Shown one piece after another: positions 26,662 through 38,250 of a stretch of DNA of 64,000 nucleotides. A model generated the notes under the pieces. That model worked only from the letters and a program-made list of their open reading frames with translations, was not told the DNA's origin and made no database searches. The position numbers were made by a program, and so were the translations under genes. Every line of letters starts with the position of its first letter. Within the stretch, counting starts at the first letter, position 1. The DNA is taken from positions 3,038,001 through 3,102,000 of the forward strand of contig NZ_CP017141.1 of assembly GCF_001721645.1 (NCBI RefSeq). The letters run 5' to 3'. The stretch comes from Pedobacter steynii (GTDB lineage Bacteria; Bacteroidota; Bacteroidia; Sphingobacteriales; Sphingobacteriaceae).

Positions 26662-27448
26662 ATATTTAAAGTGTAAAACAGAAAATTTCCAGCCAGAAAT
26701 TGGTATTGTTTTAGGAACAGGCCTGGGCGGACTGGTTAGTGAAATAGAAGTTACCCATCAGCTGATGTATTCTAATATCCCTAATTTTCCGATTTCTACC
26801 CTGGAGTTTCATTCCGGTAAGCTGATATTTGGTACCCTGAATGGGAAAAGGGTGGTGGCCATGCAGGGCAGGTTGCACTATTATGAAGGATATAGCATGC
26901 AGCAGATCACCTTTCCGATCCGCGTGATGAAAGCGCTGGGAATTGCCCACCTTTTTGTATCCAATGCTGCGGGCTCCCTGAATAAAGATTTTAAAAAGGG
27001 CGACCTGATGGTGATCAATGACCATATCAACCTTCAGCCAGAGAGTCCTTTGCGTGGCAGAAATGATTCGGATATGGGACCCCGTTTCCCGGATATGAGT
27101 CAGCCTTATCAGCGCTCTTTAGTGAAAAAAGCACTGGAAATTGCCAAAGAAAATGAAATTACCTGTCACCAGGGCGTATACATTGCCGTAACCGGGCCAA
27201 ACCTGGAAACAAAAGCAGAATACAATTACCTCAGAATTATCGGAGGTGATGCAGTAGGCATGAGCACGGTTCCTGAAGTCATCGTAGCCAACCATATGAG
27301 TATCCCTGTGTTTGCCATTTCCGTATTAACTGATGAAGGTTTTACCGAAGTGTTACAACCGGTGAGCCTGGATGAGATTATTGAGACAGCGAGAATTGCT
27401 GAACCTAAAATGACAAAAATACTGAGCCAATTAATCTCGACTTTATAA
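26633..27448 (+). CDS. punA: Purine nucleoside phosphorylase
   Basis: Cleaves inosine and guanosine with phosphate in the cytosol (trimeric PNP-I type). The 271-residue product has IGIVLGTGLGGL at residues 24-35, EFHSGKLIFG, MQGRLHYYEGYSMQQITFPI, FVSNAAGSLNKDFKKGDLM, the signature GPNLETKAEYNYL, and GMSTVPEVIVANH. Its ATG at 26633 is inside lpxK by 29 bases, an overlap that suggests coupled translation. It ends TAATG, sharing a base with the next start. Confidence 0.95.
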   Translation: MFQVIHETVEYLKCKTENFQPEIGIVLGTGLGGLVSEIEVTHQLMYSNIPNFPISTLEFHSGKLIFGTLNGKRVVAMQGRLHYYEGYSMQQITFPIRVMKALGIAHLFVSNAAGSLNKDFKKGDLMVINDHINLQPESPLRGRNDSDMGPRFPDMSQPYQRSLVKKALEIAKENEITCHQGVYIAVTGPNLETKAEYNYLRIIGGDAVGMSTVPEVIVANHMSIPVFAISVLTDEGFTEVLQPVSLDEIIETARIAEPKMTKILSQLISTL

Positions 27449-29490
27449 TGTATAAAAACATTGCCTTATTTGTTTTTTGCTTTTTCCTTTTAGGGACCGG
27501 GCAGTTATTTGCCCAGGATTTAAAGACCAGTGTGAACGACAATAAATTACTGGACTCTTTAAGGAAAAAAGAAGAATCAGGATTGGACTCCGTTATTTTT
27601 ACTTCCCGCTTTATCCGTTACACCACGCTGAAGCTCACTAAAGATAGCATTCAGACCGTAGCATTGGATACCAGTTTAAATGGTTTTCAGAATTTCAGCA
27701 TTATCGCACAACCAAGAAGGCCTACCATCGGAACCGGAAACCTGGGGCTGGCTGCAATGCCCATGCTTTTTGAGCCCTTAAAGACGATCGGTTTTGATGC
27801 CGGATTCCATTCCCTGGATTTCTATGCAATCGGGCATGACGACATTAAATACTATCAGGCCAGAACACCATATACCAATCTTTACTTCGCCTCCGCGGGA
27901 GAAACAGAAGCCGTATTCAGAGTGACCCACTCTCAGAACATTAAGAAAAACTGGAATATAGGTGCCAATTTCAACCGGATAGGGGCCAATGGATATTATA
28001 CCCGGCAAAGGGGGGATCACCTGAATGCAGATCTTTTTACCTGGTACCAAAGTCCGAATAAGCGGTATAATTTATTCGTAAATGCTATTTTTAATACCCT
28101 GAAAGCACGGGAGAACGGATCAGTACGTAATGATAAAATATATGAAAAGACTTCTGAGACGTTTGGTTTAGATCACATGTCTGAAAGTGTAAGATTGGCG
28201 GATGCAGGGCACATTTACAGGGCAAATACATTTATGATCAAACAGACCTATTTTGTGGGAAGAATAGATAGTCTGGCACAGGAGATCAGTCAAAAGATCC
28301 TGCCTACAAATAAGATTGCTTATACATTTAAGTACAACCAAAATTCCTATACCTTCCACAAGGGCTCTGCTGATGATGGTACTGCAATACCCGCAGGTAC
28401 AGTAGACCTGGCGTTTACCTATGATAGTACCAGATATGTCAATGTACAAAATGAATTTATTTATAGTTTTTTTCTGCGTTCAAAAGGAAATTCTGTAATT
28501 AAAAACGAGCTGAAACTGGATGCGGGGATCAGACATGATTTTTATAAATACAACCAGGGGGTATATTACGCGGATAAAAAGATCAGTTATTACGACTTCA
28601 GATCGACTTTTCAGAACATCACCTTACTGGGCTCAGCCGGTTACCGGTTTAGTAACCGTATTGACCTGAATGTAGATTTACAGCAAATTTTTCAGGGAAG
28701 AAATAGCGGGGATTTTCTCTATGAAGCAAAGAGTAATGTGATGCTGAGTAAGTCCGTTGGCCGGATTGTACTGGGTGGATATTTCCAGAACAAGTCTCCG
28801 GAAGAGGTATATACCAGGTATTTCGGAAACCATTACAATTGGAAAGAAGCGTTTAACAGAACAAAGACCATTAACCTGTCCTTTAAATACCTGAATGACA
28901 AGCTAAAATTTGAAGCAGGTGCGGAATACTACCTGATCAATGATTACCTGTATTTTAAAGCAGCATCGGGCTCTGTTACCGCTCCTGATTCATTGGGAAA
29001 TGCCACCAATGCAAACAATATTGTTCCTGCCCAATTGGGAAGTGTGAACCTCTTGAAAATTACCCTGGGTAAAAAGCTGAATTTTGGCAAGTTCAATCTG
29101 GACAGTTATCTGGTTTATCAGAAAACAGATAATCCGGATATCTTAAGAACCCCTGAAGTTTATGCCTTTGCCAGCTTCTATATAGATCATACCTTTTTCA
29201 AGACTTTAAAAACCAATGTTGGATTTGACATCCGTTACAATACTCCTTATAAAAACTATTCTTATTCTGCTCCTGCGGGGCAGTTTTACGTAGGGGAGGG
29301 TAGAACCTTTGATTCTACACCCATTCTTGACGTTTGGGTAAAAGCAAGTTTAAGGAAAGCGAACCTCTTTGTAAAAACAGATTATGCTAACCAGGGTTTA
29401 TTGTCCAGAGGTTATTATTCTGTGAACCGTTATCCGATGATGGACCGTGTGATGCTGAAGTTCGGTGTAAGCTGGAGTTTCTACGACTAA
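27448..29490 (+). CDS. Putative outer-membrane porin
   Basis: A 680-residue protein with a clear signal peptide (IALFVFCFFLLGTGQLFAQ, residues 4-22) and a long sequence of alternating hydrophobic/polar strands rich in aromatic residues and Asn (for example FNRIGANGYYTRQRGDHLNADLF-like segments). It ends KFGVSWSFYD, an aromatic beta-barrel terminus. This matches the 'putative porin' family widespread in Bacteroidota; substrate unknown. It starts on the last base of the punA stop codon, so it is in the lpxK-punA operon. Its 3' end overlaps the convergent gene by 4 bases. Confidence 0.8.
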   Translation: MYKNIALFVFCFFLLGTGQLFAQDLKTSVNDNKLLDSLRKKEESGLDSVIFTSRFIRYTTLKLTKDSIQTVALDTSLNGFQNFSIIAQPRRPTIGTGNLGLAAMPMLFEPLKTIGFDAGFHSLDFYAIGHDDIKYYQARTPYTNLYFASAGETEAVFRVTHSQNIKKNWNIGANFNRIGANGYYTRQRGDHLNADLFTWYQSPNKRYNLFVNAIFNTLKARENGSVRNDKIYEKTSETFGLDHMSESVRLADAGHIYRANTFMIKQTYFVGRIDSLAQEISQKILPTNKIAYTFKYNQNSYTFHKGSADDGTAIPAGTVDLAFTYDSTRYVNVQNEFIYSFFLRSKGNSVIKNELKLDAGIRHDFYKYNQGVYYADKKISYYDFRSTFQNITLLGSAGYRFSNRIDLNVDLQQIFQGRNSGDFLYEAKSNVMLSKSVGRIVLGGYFQNKSPEEVYTRYFGNHYNWKEAFNRTKTINLSFKYLNDKLKFEAGAEYYLINDYLYFKAASGSVTAPDSLGNATNANNIVPAQLGSVNLLKITLGKKLNFGKFNLDSYLVYQKTDNPDILRTPEVYAFASFYIDHTFFKTLKTNVGFDIRYNTPYKNYSYSAPAGQFYVGEGRTFDSTPILDVWVKASLRKANLFVKTDYANQGLLSRGYYSVNRYPMMDRVMLKFGVSWSFYD

Positions 29491-30749
29491 GTTTTCTGCG
29501 GTTTCTTTTTGGCCGCAGGGAATAACACATTATTTAAGATCAGTCTATAGCCGGGAGAGTTGGGATGCAGGTTGAGATCCGTTGGAGGATCACCCACTGC
29601 GTGTTGATAATCTTCCGGATCATGACCACCATAAAAAGTAAACTGTCCCTTTCCGATTTCCCCATTCAGGTAACGCACCTCTTCTGCCCCTTTGTTCTCT
29701 CCCAATACCGTAATGCTGGGTTTTACCAGAGATTTCTTAAAAGCCGTAGTCTGTCCCATAAATCCTTTGATCACTTTTTCGTGATTCTGGGTAAGCATAG
29801 TGGGTACCAAATCCCATTTTGCAGAGAAATCAAACAGCGTAAAATAATCATTGGTCTGGTTGAGTAATCTGGTCTGGGTAACGTCAATATCAGAAAATTC
29901 ATAATTATTAGGGTTTACATCCAGGCGGAAATCTTTGAAAGCAAAAGTTTTGTTGAAATTAAGCTTCGCCTGTGCCTGTGGGTCAGCGCTGTCTCCATCA
30001 AACATGCTTTCACAAATATCCACTCCTTCCGCACTCAGCGCAATATCAAAACTATCCGTTCCGGAGCACATGGCAAATAGAAAACCTCCTCCTGCACAGA
30101 ATTCTTTAATTCTTTTCGCTACAGCAAGTTTCATCTCAGACACCTTATTAAAACCATTTCTCTTTGCGGTAGCTTCCTGATTTTTTACATCATCCCGATA
30201 CCATGTGGCATTTCGGAAAGCACTCCAGAAACGTCCGTATTGCCCGGTAAAATCCTCATGATGGAGGTGAAGCCAATCGTAACCGGATAACTTGTCTTTT
30301 AATACCTCATCATCATAAACCACATCATAGGGGATCTCTGCATAGGTCAGAACCATGGTTACCGCATCATCCCAGGGCAATTTACTTTTTGGAGAGTAAA
30401 CCGCAATTTTAGGCGATTTCTCCAGTTTTACCACTTCCATATTCACTTCCGGATCACTGATCTCATTTAAAATAGCGGTCACCTTTCCATCCGCGAGTAC
30501 CTGATAAGAAACACCCCTGGTTTTACACTCGTCTTCTATTCCTTTATTGTATTGAATTAAAAAGCTGCCACCCCGATAGTTTAAAAGCCAGCTCACATCA
30601 GCTTTTTGCTTGATGCTCCAATAAGCAATGCCATAGGCTTTCAGGTGGTTCTTTTGATCTTCGTCCATGAAAATGAGAATGGAAGAGGCTTTGAGACCGA
30701 GACTAAGGGTCAAAAGAAAAAACAGCAGGTAAATTTTTTTAAGGGCCAT
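29487..30749 (-). CDS. Conserved secreted protein, often named 'asparagine synthetase B'
   Basis: A 420-residue protein with a signal peptide (LKKIYLLFFLLTLSLGLKA) and therefore probably periplasmic. Related Bacteroidota proteins are commonly labelled asparagine synthetase B, but I see no N-terminal Cys nucleophile domain and no PP-loop SGGxDS motif, so that name is not supported. The middle (KIAVYSPKSKLPWDDAVTMV, YDVVYDDEVL, YDWLHLHHEDFTGQYGRFW, GGGFLFAMCSGTDSFD) suggests a class I glutamine-amidotransferase-like fold, with a Cys in AMCSGTD. Function unknown. It converges on the porin gene. Confidence 0.7.
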   Translation of the reverse strand: MALKKIYLLFFLLTLSLGLKASSILIFMDEDQKNHLKAYGIAYWSIKQKADVSWLLNYRGGSFLIQYNKGIEDECKTRGVSYQVLADGKVTAILNEISDPEVNMEVVKLEKSPKIAVYSPKSKLPWDDAVTMVLTYAEIPYDVVYDDEVLKDKLSGYDWLHLHHEDFTGQYGRFWSAFRNATWYRDDVKNQEATAKRNGFNKVSEMKLAVAKRIKEFCAGGGFLFAMCSGTDSFDIALSAEGVDICESMFDGDSADPQAQAKLNFNKTFAFKDFRLDVNPNNYEFSDIDVTQTRLLNQTNDYFTLFDFSAKWDLVPTMLTQNHEKVIKGFMGQTTAFKKSLVKPSITVLGENKGAEEVRYLNGEIGKGQFTFYGGHDPEDYQHAVGDPPTDLNLHPNSPGYRLILNNVLFPAAKKKPQKT

Positions 30750-30889
30750 ACTTTTATCGGGTATATGCGAAAGTAATTTTTTATAAACCTAATCATAAAA
30801 TTATTGTGCTTAATAAACGTTTATACACGATAATCAGTATATAAGGCTTTTTTACACTTAATTACTATTCAGTAATCATTTCAATTTAC

Positions 30890-30897
30890 TAAATTTG
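30890..30897 (+). promoter_or_regulatory. -7 promoter element of ppiB
   Basis: TAAATTTG matches TAnnTTTG and lies 19 bases before the ppiB ATG. The triplet TTC at 30868-30870, 19 bases upstream, is one mismatch from TTG. Confidence 0.45.
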
Positions 30898-30916
30898 GCA
30901 TTTACAAAAAATTATC

Positions 30917-31378
30917 ATGAGCAAAGCAATAATAAAAACAGATAAAGGCAATATGACCGTTCAGTTCTACGATCAGGATGCGCCTAATACCGTTGCTAAC
31001 TTTAAGAAATTAGCTTCAGAAGGATTTTATGATGGCGTTACTTTTCACAGGGTAATTCCAAACTTCGTTATTCAGGGCGGATGTCCGAATTCTAAAGATC
31101 CGGCTAAAGCACATCTTGCAGGTACAGGTGGTCCTGGTTACAAGATCGATTGCGAATTGAGCGGTGAAAACCAGTTCCATGATCGCGGTGTATTGTCTAT
31201 GGCACATGCTGGTAGAAATACAGGTGGTTCACAATTCTTTGTATGCCACAGCAGAGATAATACTGCCCATTTGGACAGAAATCACACTTGCTTCGGAAAA
31301 GTAATAGAAAATGTTGATATTGTTGACGATATCAAACAAGGAGATAAGATTATAGGGATAGAAGTAATAGAAGATTAG
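30917..31378 (+). CDS. ppiB: Peptidyl-prolyl cis-trans isomerase, cyclophilin type
   Basis: A compact 153-residue cyclophilin without a signal peptide, so cytosolic. It speeds proline isomerisation in folding proteins. Seen are [19 protein letters not shown] (catalytic Arg in FHRV), [31 protein letters not shown] and [19 protein letters not shown]. Length and motifs match PpiB. It is followed after 30 bases by the DUF5606 gene in the same direction. Confidence 0.93.
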   Translation: MSKAIIKTDKGNMTVQFYDQDAPNTVANFKKLASEGFYDGVTFHRVIPNFVIQGGCPNSKDPAKAHLAGTGGPGYKIDCELSGENQFHDRGVLSMAHAGRNTGGSQFFVCHSRDNTAHLDRNHTCFGKVIENVDIVDDIKQGDKIIGIEVIED

Positions 31379-31408
31379 TTTCTTACTTCTCAAAAAAAGA
31401 CAATTTAT

Positions 31409-31948
31409 ATGAATTTAAGAGGAATCGTTGCAGTATCTGGAAGACCAGGTTTATTTAAGCTGGTAGGGCAAAATAAAGGCGGATACGTTTTAGAAAGCCT
31501 GGATGCTCAAAAAGTTAAAATTGTAGCCAATATTACTACAACTAAACTGGCTTCATTAGAAGATATCACCGTATACGGCGAAGATGACGATTTGAAGCTA
31601 TTGGACGTTTTGGCTAATATCGTTGCAGCTAAAGGAAACGTTCCTGATGCAAAAGCTGATGTAAAAGAGTTGAAAGCATTCTTCCTGGAAGTTGCTCCCG
31701 GACATGATCAGGAAAAAGTGTACACTTCAGATATGAAGAAAATTGTTTCCTGGTACCACTTATTAAAGGACTTGCCACTTTTCAGTGAAGAAGCCCCTAA
31801 AGAAGGTGGAGATCATGAAGCGGTAAAAGCTGAAGATAAGGTAGAAAAAAAGCCTAAAGCTACTCCAAAACCATCGAACGCTAAAGCACCGAGCAAAACT
31901 GCTCAGCCTGCTAAGAAAGCGAATATGACCAGCAAAAAAGGAGTTTAG
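31409..31948 (+). CDS. DUF5606 domain protein
   Basis: A 179-residue cytosolic protein. The first 130 residues match the Bacteroidota DUF5606 family (MNLRGIVAVSGRPGLFKLVG, YVLESLDAQKVKIVA, SLEDITVYGEDDDLKLLDVL, KIVSWYHLLKDL). The rest is a Lys/Ala/Pro-rich low-complexity tail (KKPKATPKPSNAKAPSKTAQ), which may bind nucleic acid or be disordered. Function unknown. It is probably cotranscribed with ppiB and is followed by a strong terminator. Confidence 0.85.
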   Translation: MNLRGIVAVSGRPGLFKLVGQNKGGYVLESLDAQKVKIVANITTTKLASLEDITVYGEDDDLKLLDVLANIVAAKGNVPDAKADVKELKAFFLEVAPGHDQEKVYTSDMKKIVSWYHLLKDLPLFSEEAPKEGGDHEAVKAEDKVEKKPKATPKPSNAKAPSKTAQPAKKANMTSKKGV

Positions 31949-31973
31949 AATTTACAGACTCCATCAGGTATAT

Positions 31974-32004
31974 AAAAACCGGACCTCTACAGGTCCGGTT
32001 TTTT
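31974..32004. terminator. Bidirectional terminator after the DUF5606 gene
   Basis: AAAAACCGGACCT pairs perfectly with AGGTCCGGTTTTT around a 4-base loop, then TTTATTT-like sequence. It sits between the DUF5606 stop and the small minus-strand membrane protein gene, so it can serve both. Confidence 0.9.
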
Positions 32005-32006
32005 AT

Positions 32007-32135
32007 TTAGAGAAAAAACCAGATCAGAACAAAGGCAATCACGGAGATCACTATAGCAATAATATAACTCAGGCGGTCCCGTTTCTTGTCACTTTTAAAT
32101 CTGTAGTCTCTTTTAAAATCACTTGGCAATTGCAT
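32007..32135 (-). CDS. Small single-pass membrane protein, 42 residues
   Basis: The reading frame encodes 42 residues starting MQLPSDFKRDYRFKSDKKRD, then RLSYIIAIVISVIAFVLIWFFL, a charged N-terminus followed by one transmembrane helix that ends the protein. On the minus strand a strong Shine-Dalgarno sequence, AAAAAAGGAG, lies 5 bases before the ATG, and a terminator follows the stop directly. It lies 61 bases after the rlmH stop on the same strand, so it could be the second gene of the rlmH transcript. Family not recognised. Confidence 0.7.
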   Translation of the reverse strand: MQLPSDFKRDYRFKSDKKRDRLSYIIAIVISVIAFVLIWFFL

Positions 32136-32196
32136 AATAACTCCTTTTTTTATTGATGATGATGAATGTTCTGGTTTTCCACAAAACCAATGGACT

Positions 32197-32670
32197 TTAT
32201 TCGTGGTGATAAGGCTCGCCTTTCAAAATGCTGAATGCCCGGTAAAGCTGCTCAACAAAGAACAAACGAACCATTTGATGGGAGAAGGTCATGTCGGATA
32301 AAGACATGCTGCCATTGGCCCTTTGGTATACACTTTCATCAAAGCCATAAGGGCCTCCAATGATAAATATGAGGTGTTGAACACTGCCAATCATCTGTTT
32401 ATTCAGGTAATTGGAGAATAAAATCGAAGTGTATTTCTTGCCTTTCTCATCTAGCAGGATCACCGTATCCAGGTTGCTGACCTGTTTTAAAATCAGTTCT
32501 GCTTCTTTTGTCTTCTGCTGCGCTTCGGTCAGGTTTTTAGTGTTCTTTACGTCAGGTATCACCATAAGATTGAACCCGATATAATGCTTCAATCGCTTTA
32601 AATACTTTTCAATCCCCTCAATCAGGTATTTATCCTCGGTTTTTCCAACAACCAGTAATGTAATTTTCAT
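32197..32670 (-). CDS. rlmH: 23S rRNA (pseudouridine-1915 N3)-methyltransferase
   Basis: RlmH (YbeA, SPOUT class) methylates pseudouridine 1915 of 23S rRNA in the assembled ribosome. I start it at the ATG at 32670 (MKITLLVVGKTEDKYLIEGI), giving 157 residues against 155 in E. coli; a longer frame to 32721 adds a non-homologous stretch. The knot motifs VILLDEKGKKYTS, HLIFIIGGPYGFDESV and LSLSDMTFSHQMVRLFFVEQLYRAF-like C-terminus are seen. It is divergent from the MutS-like gene. Confidence 0.94.
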   Translation of the reverse strand: MKITLLVVGKTEDKYLIEGIEKYLKRLKHYIGFNLMVIPDVKNTKNLTEAQQKTKEAELILKQVSNLDTVILLDEKGKKYTSILFSNYLNKQMIGSVQHLIFIIGGPYGFDESVYQRANGSMSLSDMTFSHQMVRLFFVEQLYRAFSILKGEPYHHE

Positions 32671-32730
32671 TAAGTGTATATTGTTTTTTCTAATCCCTAT
32701 ATTTACCCGTTTAGAGCACATCCAAAGATA

Positions 32731-34545
32731 ATGGTAAAAACAAAAGATAGTATTTTAAACGACTACCAAAATAATATTAAAACCCAGGAAATCCGAATTG
32801 CAGATCTTAAAAAGAAATTAAATAAGATTTCATTTTCCAGGCTGGGCCTGTTCATCTCTGAAATCCTCACCATAGCATTGATTATCAATATCGGCTTTAA
32901 TGCAATTTTAACAGGACTTTTGGCCGTTCCGCTGTTCCTGTTTATGTTTCTGGTAAAAAAGCAAAGTGCTGTGCAGAGGGACCTGACTTATGCCGGACAA
33001 TTACTTTGGGTTTATCAGAACGAAGCCGACCAGATTCTTTTTGGAAAAAATGGCTACCACAATGGAGAAAACTATCAGGATGAGCAGCATCCTTATTCCT
33101 CAGACCTGGATATCTTTGGGCCAGGTACGCTGTACGCCTTTATCAACCGGTGTAATACGCAGAAAGGTATGGATTTACTGGCGGCTAATCTGAGCGCGCC
33201 AAATGATAAAAGAACCATTCTTGAGCGTCAGGAGGCAATCAAAGAATTATATGGCCATATTGACCAGAGCTTTCATTTTCGCGCACAATTGCAGAACCAT
33301 AAACCAGAACAGTTAAAGGTCATTCAGAATAAACTGAAATACCAGTTGCCCGAACAGCTGTTATTTACCAATAAGCGCTTTTTAAAAGTAGCTGTGCAGG
33401 TGGTACCTTTTGTGATGGCGGCTTTATTCGTCCTGGGGCTTGTAGTAGGGGGCGTAACCTGGCAGGTCTTTGGACTGGCTGCAGTCTTCAATATGGGGCT
33501 TACCTTTTTCAATTTAAAAGACATTAACCAGGTTTACTATGGCTTCACCGGGAGCGCTAATCTTCTGAATGCCTTCTCCGGAACCATAAAATGGACAGAA
33601 GAAGTAAAATGGAACAGTTCCTATATTAAAAACCTTTTCCCTGCTCAGCAGGAAAGTCTTCCGGTGAGCAGTCAGATCAGACAGCTGTCCAGGATTATTC
33701 AGGCTTTTGATGCCCGCCTGAATATCATTCTCAGTGCTTTTCTCAATCTGTTTTTGTTGTGGGACCTCAAATGTTCAATAAATCTGGCACACTGGCATCG
33801 AAAATATGCAGCAGAGGTGATGGCCGGGCTGGAAAGGATCAGCCGGTTTGAAGAACTGATTTCATTTGCTACACTGACCTATAACCAACCGGAATGGAAT
33901 ACCCCTGTTATCGAAGATGCGTTCCATTTAAAAGCCTTGGAGCTGGGACATCCTTTGATTCCTCAGGGAACGCGTGTACTCAACGATTTTAATTTAAATC
34001 CCCAACCCACCGCAGATATTGTAACAGGTTCTAATATGGCTGGAAAAAGCACTTTCCTGAGAACTGTAGGTATCAATATGGTGCTGGCCTTTGCCGGTGC
34101 TCCGGTTTGTGCAAAGGAAATGTCGCTTTCCATCTTTAAAGTACTTTCTTATATGAGGATCAAGGATTCTTTAAATGACCAGACTTCTACCTTTAAAGCA
34201 GAACTGAACAGATTAAAGATGATCCTGGATGCGATTCGTATTTCTTCCAATTCCCTGGTGCTGATTGATGAAATGCTGAGGGGAACAAACAGCCGGGACA
34301 AATACCTGGGCTCTAAGGTATTTATCGAAAAGCTGATCGATCAGCAGACGCCTGTTTTATTTGCTACCCACGACTTACAACTGTCGGAAATGATCAGCGA
34401 TTATCCGGAACGGGTCAGGAACTATCATTTTGATATTCAGATCAGTGAGGGCGAAATGAACTTCGATTATAAACTTAAACATGGCCCTTGTACTACATTT
34501 AACGCTGCTTTACTTTTAAAGGAGATTGGCTTAACGTTAAATTAA
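32731..34545 (+). CDS. Membrane-bound MutS-like ATPase
   Basis: From the ATG at 32731 the product is 604 residues. It has two or more hydrophobic segments near residues 35-75 and another pair near 210-260, a MutS-type core, and the C-terminal ABC ATPase: Walker A TGSNMAGKSTFLRTVG (about residue 430), Walker B NSLVLIDEMLRGTNSRDKYLGS and the ATHDLQLSEM switch. The mismatch-recognition domain of MutS is absent. Proteins of this kind are common in Bacteroidota and often called MutS family proteins; a role in mismatch repair is doubtful. It is 37 bases before the GH1 gene. Confidence 0.82.
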   Translation: MVKTKDSILNDYQNNIKTQEIRIADLKKKLNKISFSRLGLFISEILTIALIINIGFNAILTGLLAVPLFLFMFLVKKQSAVQRDLTYAGQLLWVYQNEADQILFGKNGYHNGENYQDEQHPYSSDLDIFGPGTLYAFINRCNTQKGMDLLAANLSAPNDKRTILERQEAIKELYGHIDQSFHFRAQLQNHKPEQLKVIQNKLKYQLPEQLLFTNKRFLKVAVQVVPFVMAALFVLGLVVGGVTWQVFGLAAVFNMGLTFFNLKDINQVYYGFTGSANLLNAFSGTIKWTEEVKWNSSYIKNLFPAQQESLPVSSQIRQLSRIIQAFDARLNIILSAFLNLFLLWDLKCSINLAHWHRKYAAEVMAGLERISRFEELISFATLTYNQPEWNTPVIEDAFHLKALELGHPLIPQGTRVLNDFNLNPQPTADIVTGSNMAGKSTFLRTVGINMVLAFAGAPVCAKEMSLSIFKVLSYMRIKDSLNDQTSTFKAELNRLKMILDAIRISSNSLVLIDEMLRGTNSRDKYLGSKVFIEKLIDQQTPVLFATHDLQLSEMISDYPERVRNYHFDIQISEGEMNFDYKLKHGPCTTFNAALLLKEIGLTLN

Positions 34546-34582
34546 CACCTTATTCCCATCTTGGCTGTTATATACGAAAGAT

Positions 34583-35920
34583 ATGATTAAAGCATCAGAT
34601 TTTGGGCGTGATTTTTCCTGGGGAGTGGCCACAGCTGCGGCTCAGATTGAAGGGGCAGCGGATCTTTATGGAAAAGGACCCTCGATCTGGGATTCTTTTT
34701 CCAACAGATCGGGTAAAATAAAAAAAGGCCATCACCCAACCATTGCCTGCGATTTTTATCATAGATATAAGGAAGACATTGCTTTAGTTAAACTACTTGG
34801 TTTCTCTATATTTCGTTTCTCCATATCCTGGCCCCGGATTATGCCTTATGGGGAGGGGATGGTCAATGAGGAAGGCATCCGTTTTTATCATCAGGTCATT
34901 GATGAATGTCTGTTGAACGGGCTTGTTCCTTACATTACTTTATACCACTGGGATTTACCGGAGGCATTGGAAGAAGAGGGGGGCTGGACGGCCTTTGGTA
35001 TCAATACCGCTTTTAATGCTTTTGTATCTGTCTGCGCTAAAACTTATGGAGATAAAGTAAAAAACTGGATCGTATTGAATGAACCTTTTGGCTTTACTTC
35101 CCTGGGCTATATGCTCGGTATTCATGCTCCTGGTAATACCGGGCTGACCAATTTCTTTTCAGCTGTACATCATGCCGCAATTGCACAGGCAGATGGCGGA
35201 AGGATTTTAAGGGCGGAAGTGAGCCAGGCGAATATCGGAACCAGCTATTCCTGTTCCGAAATCATCCCGTATACACAGAGCGAATCTGATTTGCTGGCCG
35301 CACAAAGGGTAGACTGCCTGATGAACCGGCTGTTTATAGAGCCGACCCTGGGCATGGGTTATCCCGGGACAGACTGGGAGGTGATGGAGAAATTTTCTAT
35401 TCAGCATTCTACCTGGCGACATACCGAACGCCTGACCTTTGACTTTGATTTTATCGGGATTCAGAACTATTTCCCGCTCACGATTAAATACAATGCCTTT
35501 ATTCCGGTAATTCAGGCCTGGGAAGTGAAGGCAAAAAACCGGAAAGTTCCACACACTACCATGGGTTGGGAAATCAATGGAAATAGTTTTTATAATGTGA
35601 TCAAACAGTTTGCTGCCTATCCTAAGATCAAAAGTTTAATGATCACGGAGAATGGTGCGGCTTATCATGATAAAGTAACTGAGGGTAAGGTTCATGATGC
35701 AGAAAGGATTGCTTACTTTCAGGAATACCTGGCTGCGGTATTAAAGGCTAAAAATGAAGGGCTGAACATTACCGGATATATGGCCTGGACACTAATGGAT
35801 AACTTTGAATGGGCCGAAGGCTTCAATGCCCGCTTCGGCCTGGTTCATAATGATTTTAAAACCCAAAAACGGACGATCAAGGATTCCGGATACTGGTGGC
35901 AGCAGTTTCTAAAAGCATAA
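34583..35920 (+). CDS. Beta-glucosidase, glycoside hydrolase family 1
   Basis: The 445-residue cytosolic protein shows the GH1 fold: FSWGVATAAAQIEGAADLYGKG at residues 11-32, YHWDLPEALEEEGGW at 121-135, the acid/base Glu167 in LNEPFG and the nucleophile Glu356 in ITENGAAY, then AWTLMDNFEWAEGFNARFGLV. It cleaves beta-glucosides or related disaccharides. No signal peptide, so substrates must be imported. It is 37 bases after the MutS-like gene and ends at a terminator shared with the convergent aconitase gene. Confidence 0.93.
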   Translation: MIKASDFGRDFSWGVATAAAQIEGAADLYGKGPSIWDSFSNRSGKIKKGHHPTIACDFYHRYKEDIALVKLLGFSIFRFSISWPRIMPYGEGMVNEEGIRFYHQVIDECLLNGLVPYITLYHWDLPEALEEEGGWTAFGINTAFNAFVSVCAKTYGDKVKNWIVLNEPFGFTSLGYMLGIHAPGNTGLTNFFSAVHHAAIAQADGGRILRAEVSQANIGTSYSCSEIIPYTQSESDLLAAQRVDCLMNRLFIEPTLGMGYPGTDWEVMEKFSIQHSTWRHTERLTFDFDFIGIQNYFPLTIKYNAFIPVIQAWEVKAKNRKVPHTTMGWEINGNSFYNVIKQFAAYPKIKSLMITENGAAYHDKVTEGKVHDAERIAYFQEYLAAVLKAKNEGLNITGYMAWTLMDNFEWAEGFNARFGLVHNDFKTQKRTIKDSGYWWQQFLKA

Positions 35921-35924
35921 AAAA

Positions 35925-35951
35925 AGCTGCTCCGGTCCGGAGCGGCTTTCA
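35925..35951. terminator. Terminator between GH1 and aconitase genes
   Basis: AAAGCTGCTCCG and CGGAGCGGCTTT pair over 12 bp with one wobble, loop GTC, just after the GH1 stop. It is followed by TCAGT rather than a T-run on the plus strand; on the minus strand it is followed by TTTTTT, so it may mainly serve the aconitase gene. Confidence 0.7.
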
Positions 35952-35973
35952 GTAATTATATGTTCAGCTTTGA

Positions 35974-38250
<2,277 letters not shown>

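Noticed and set aside
31016..31207. Minus-strand frame of 63 codons inside ppiB
   Set aside because: Antisense shadow of the cyclophilin gene without a start signal.
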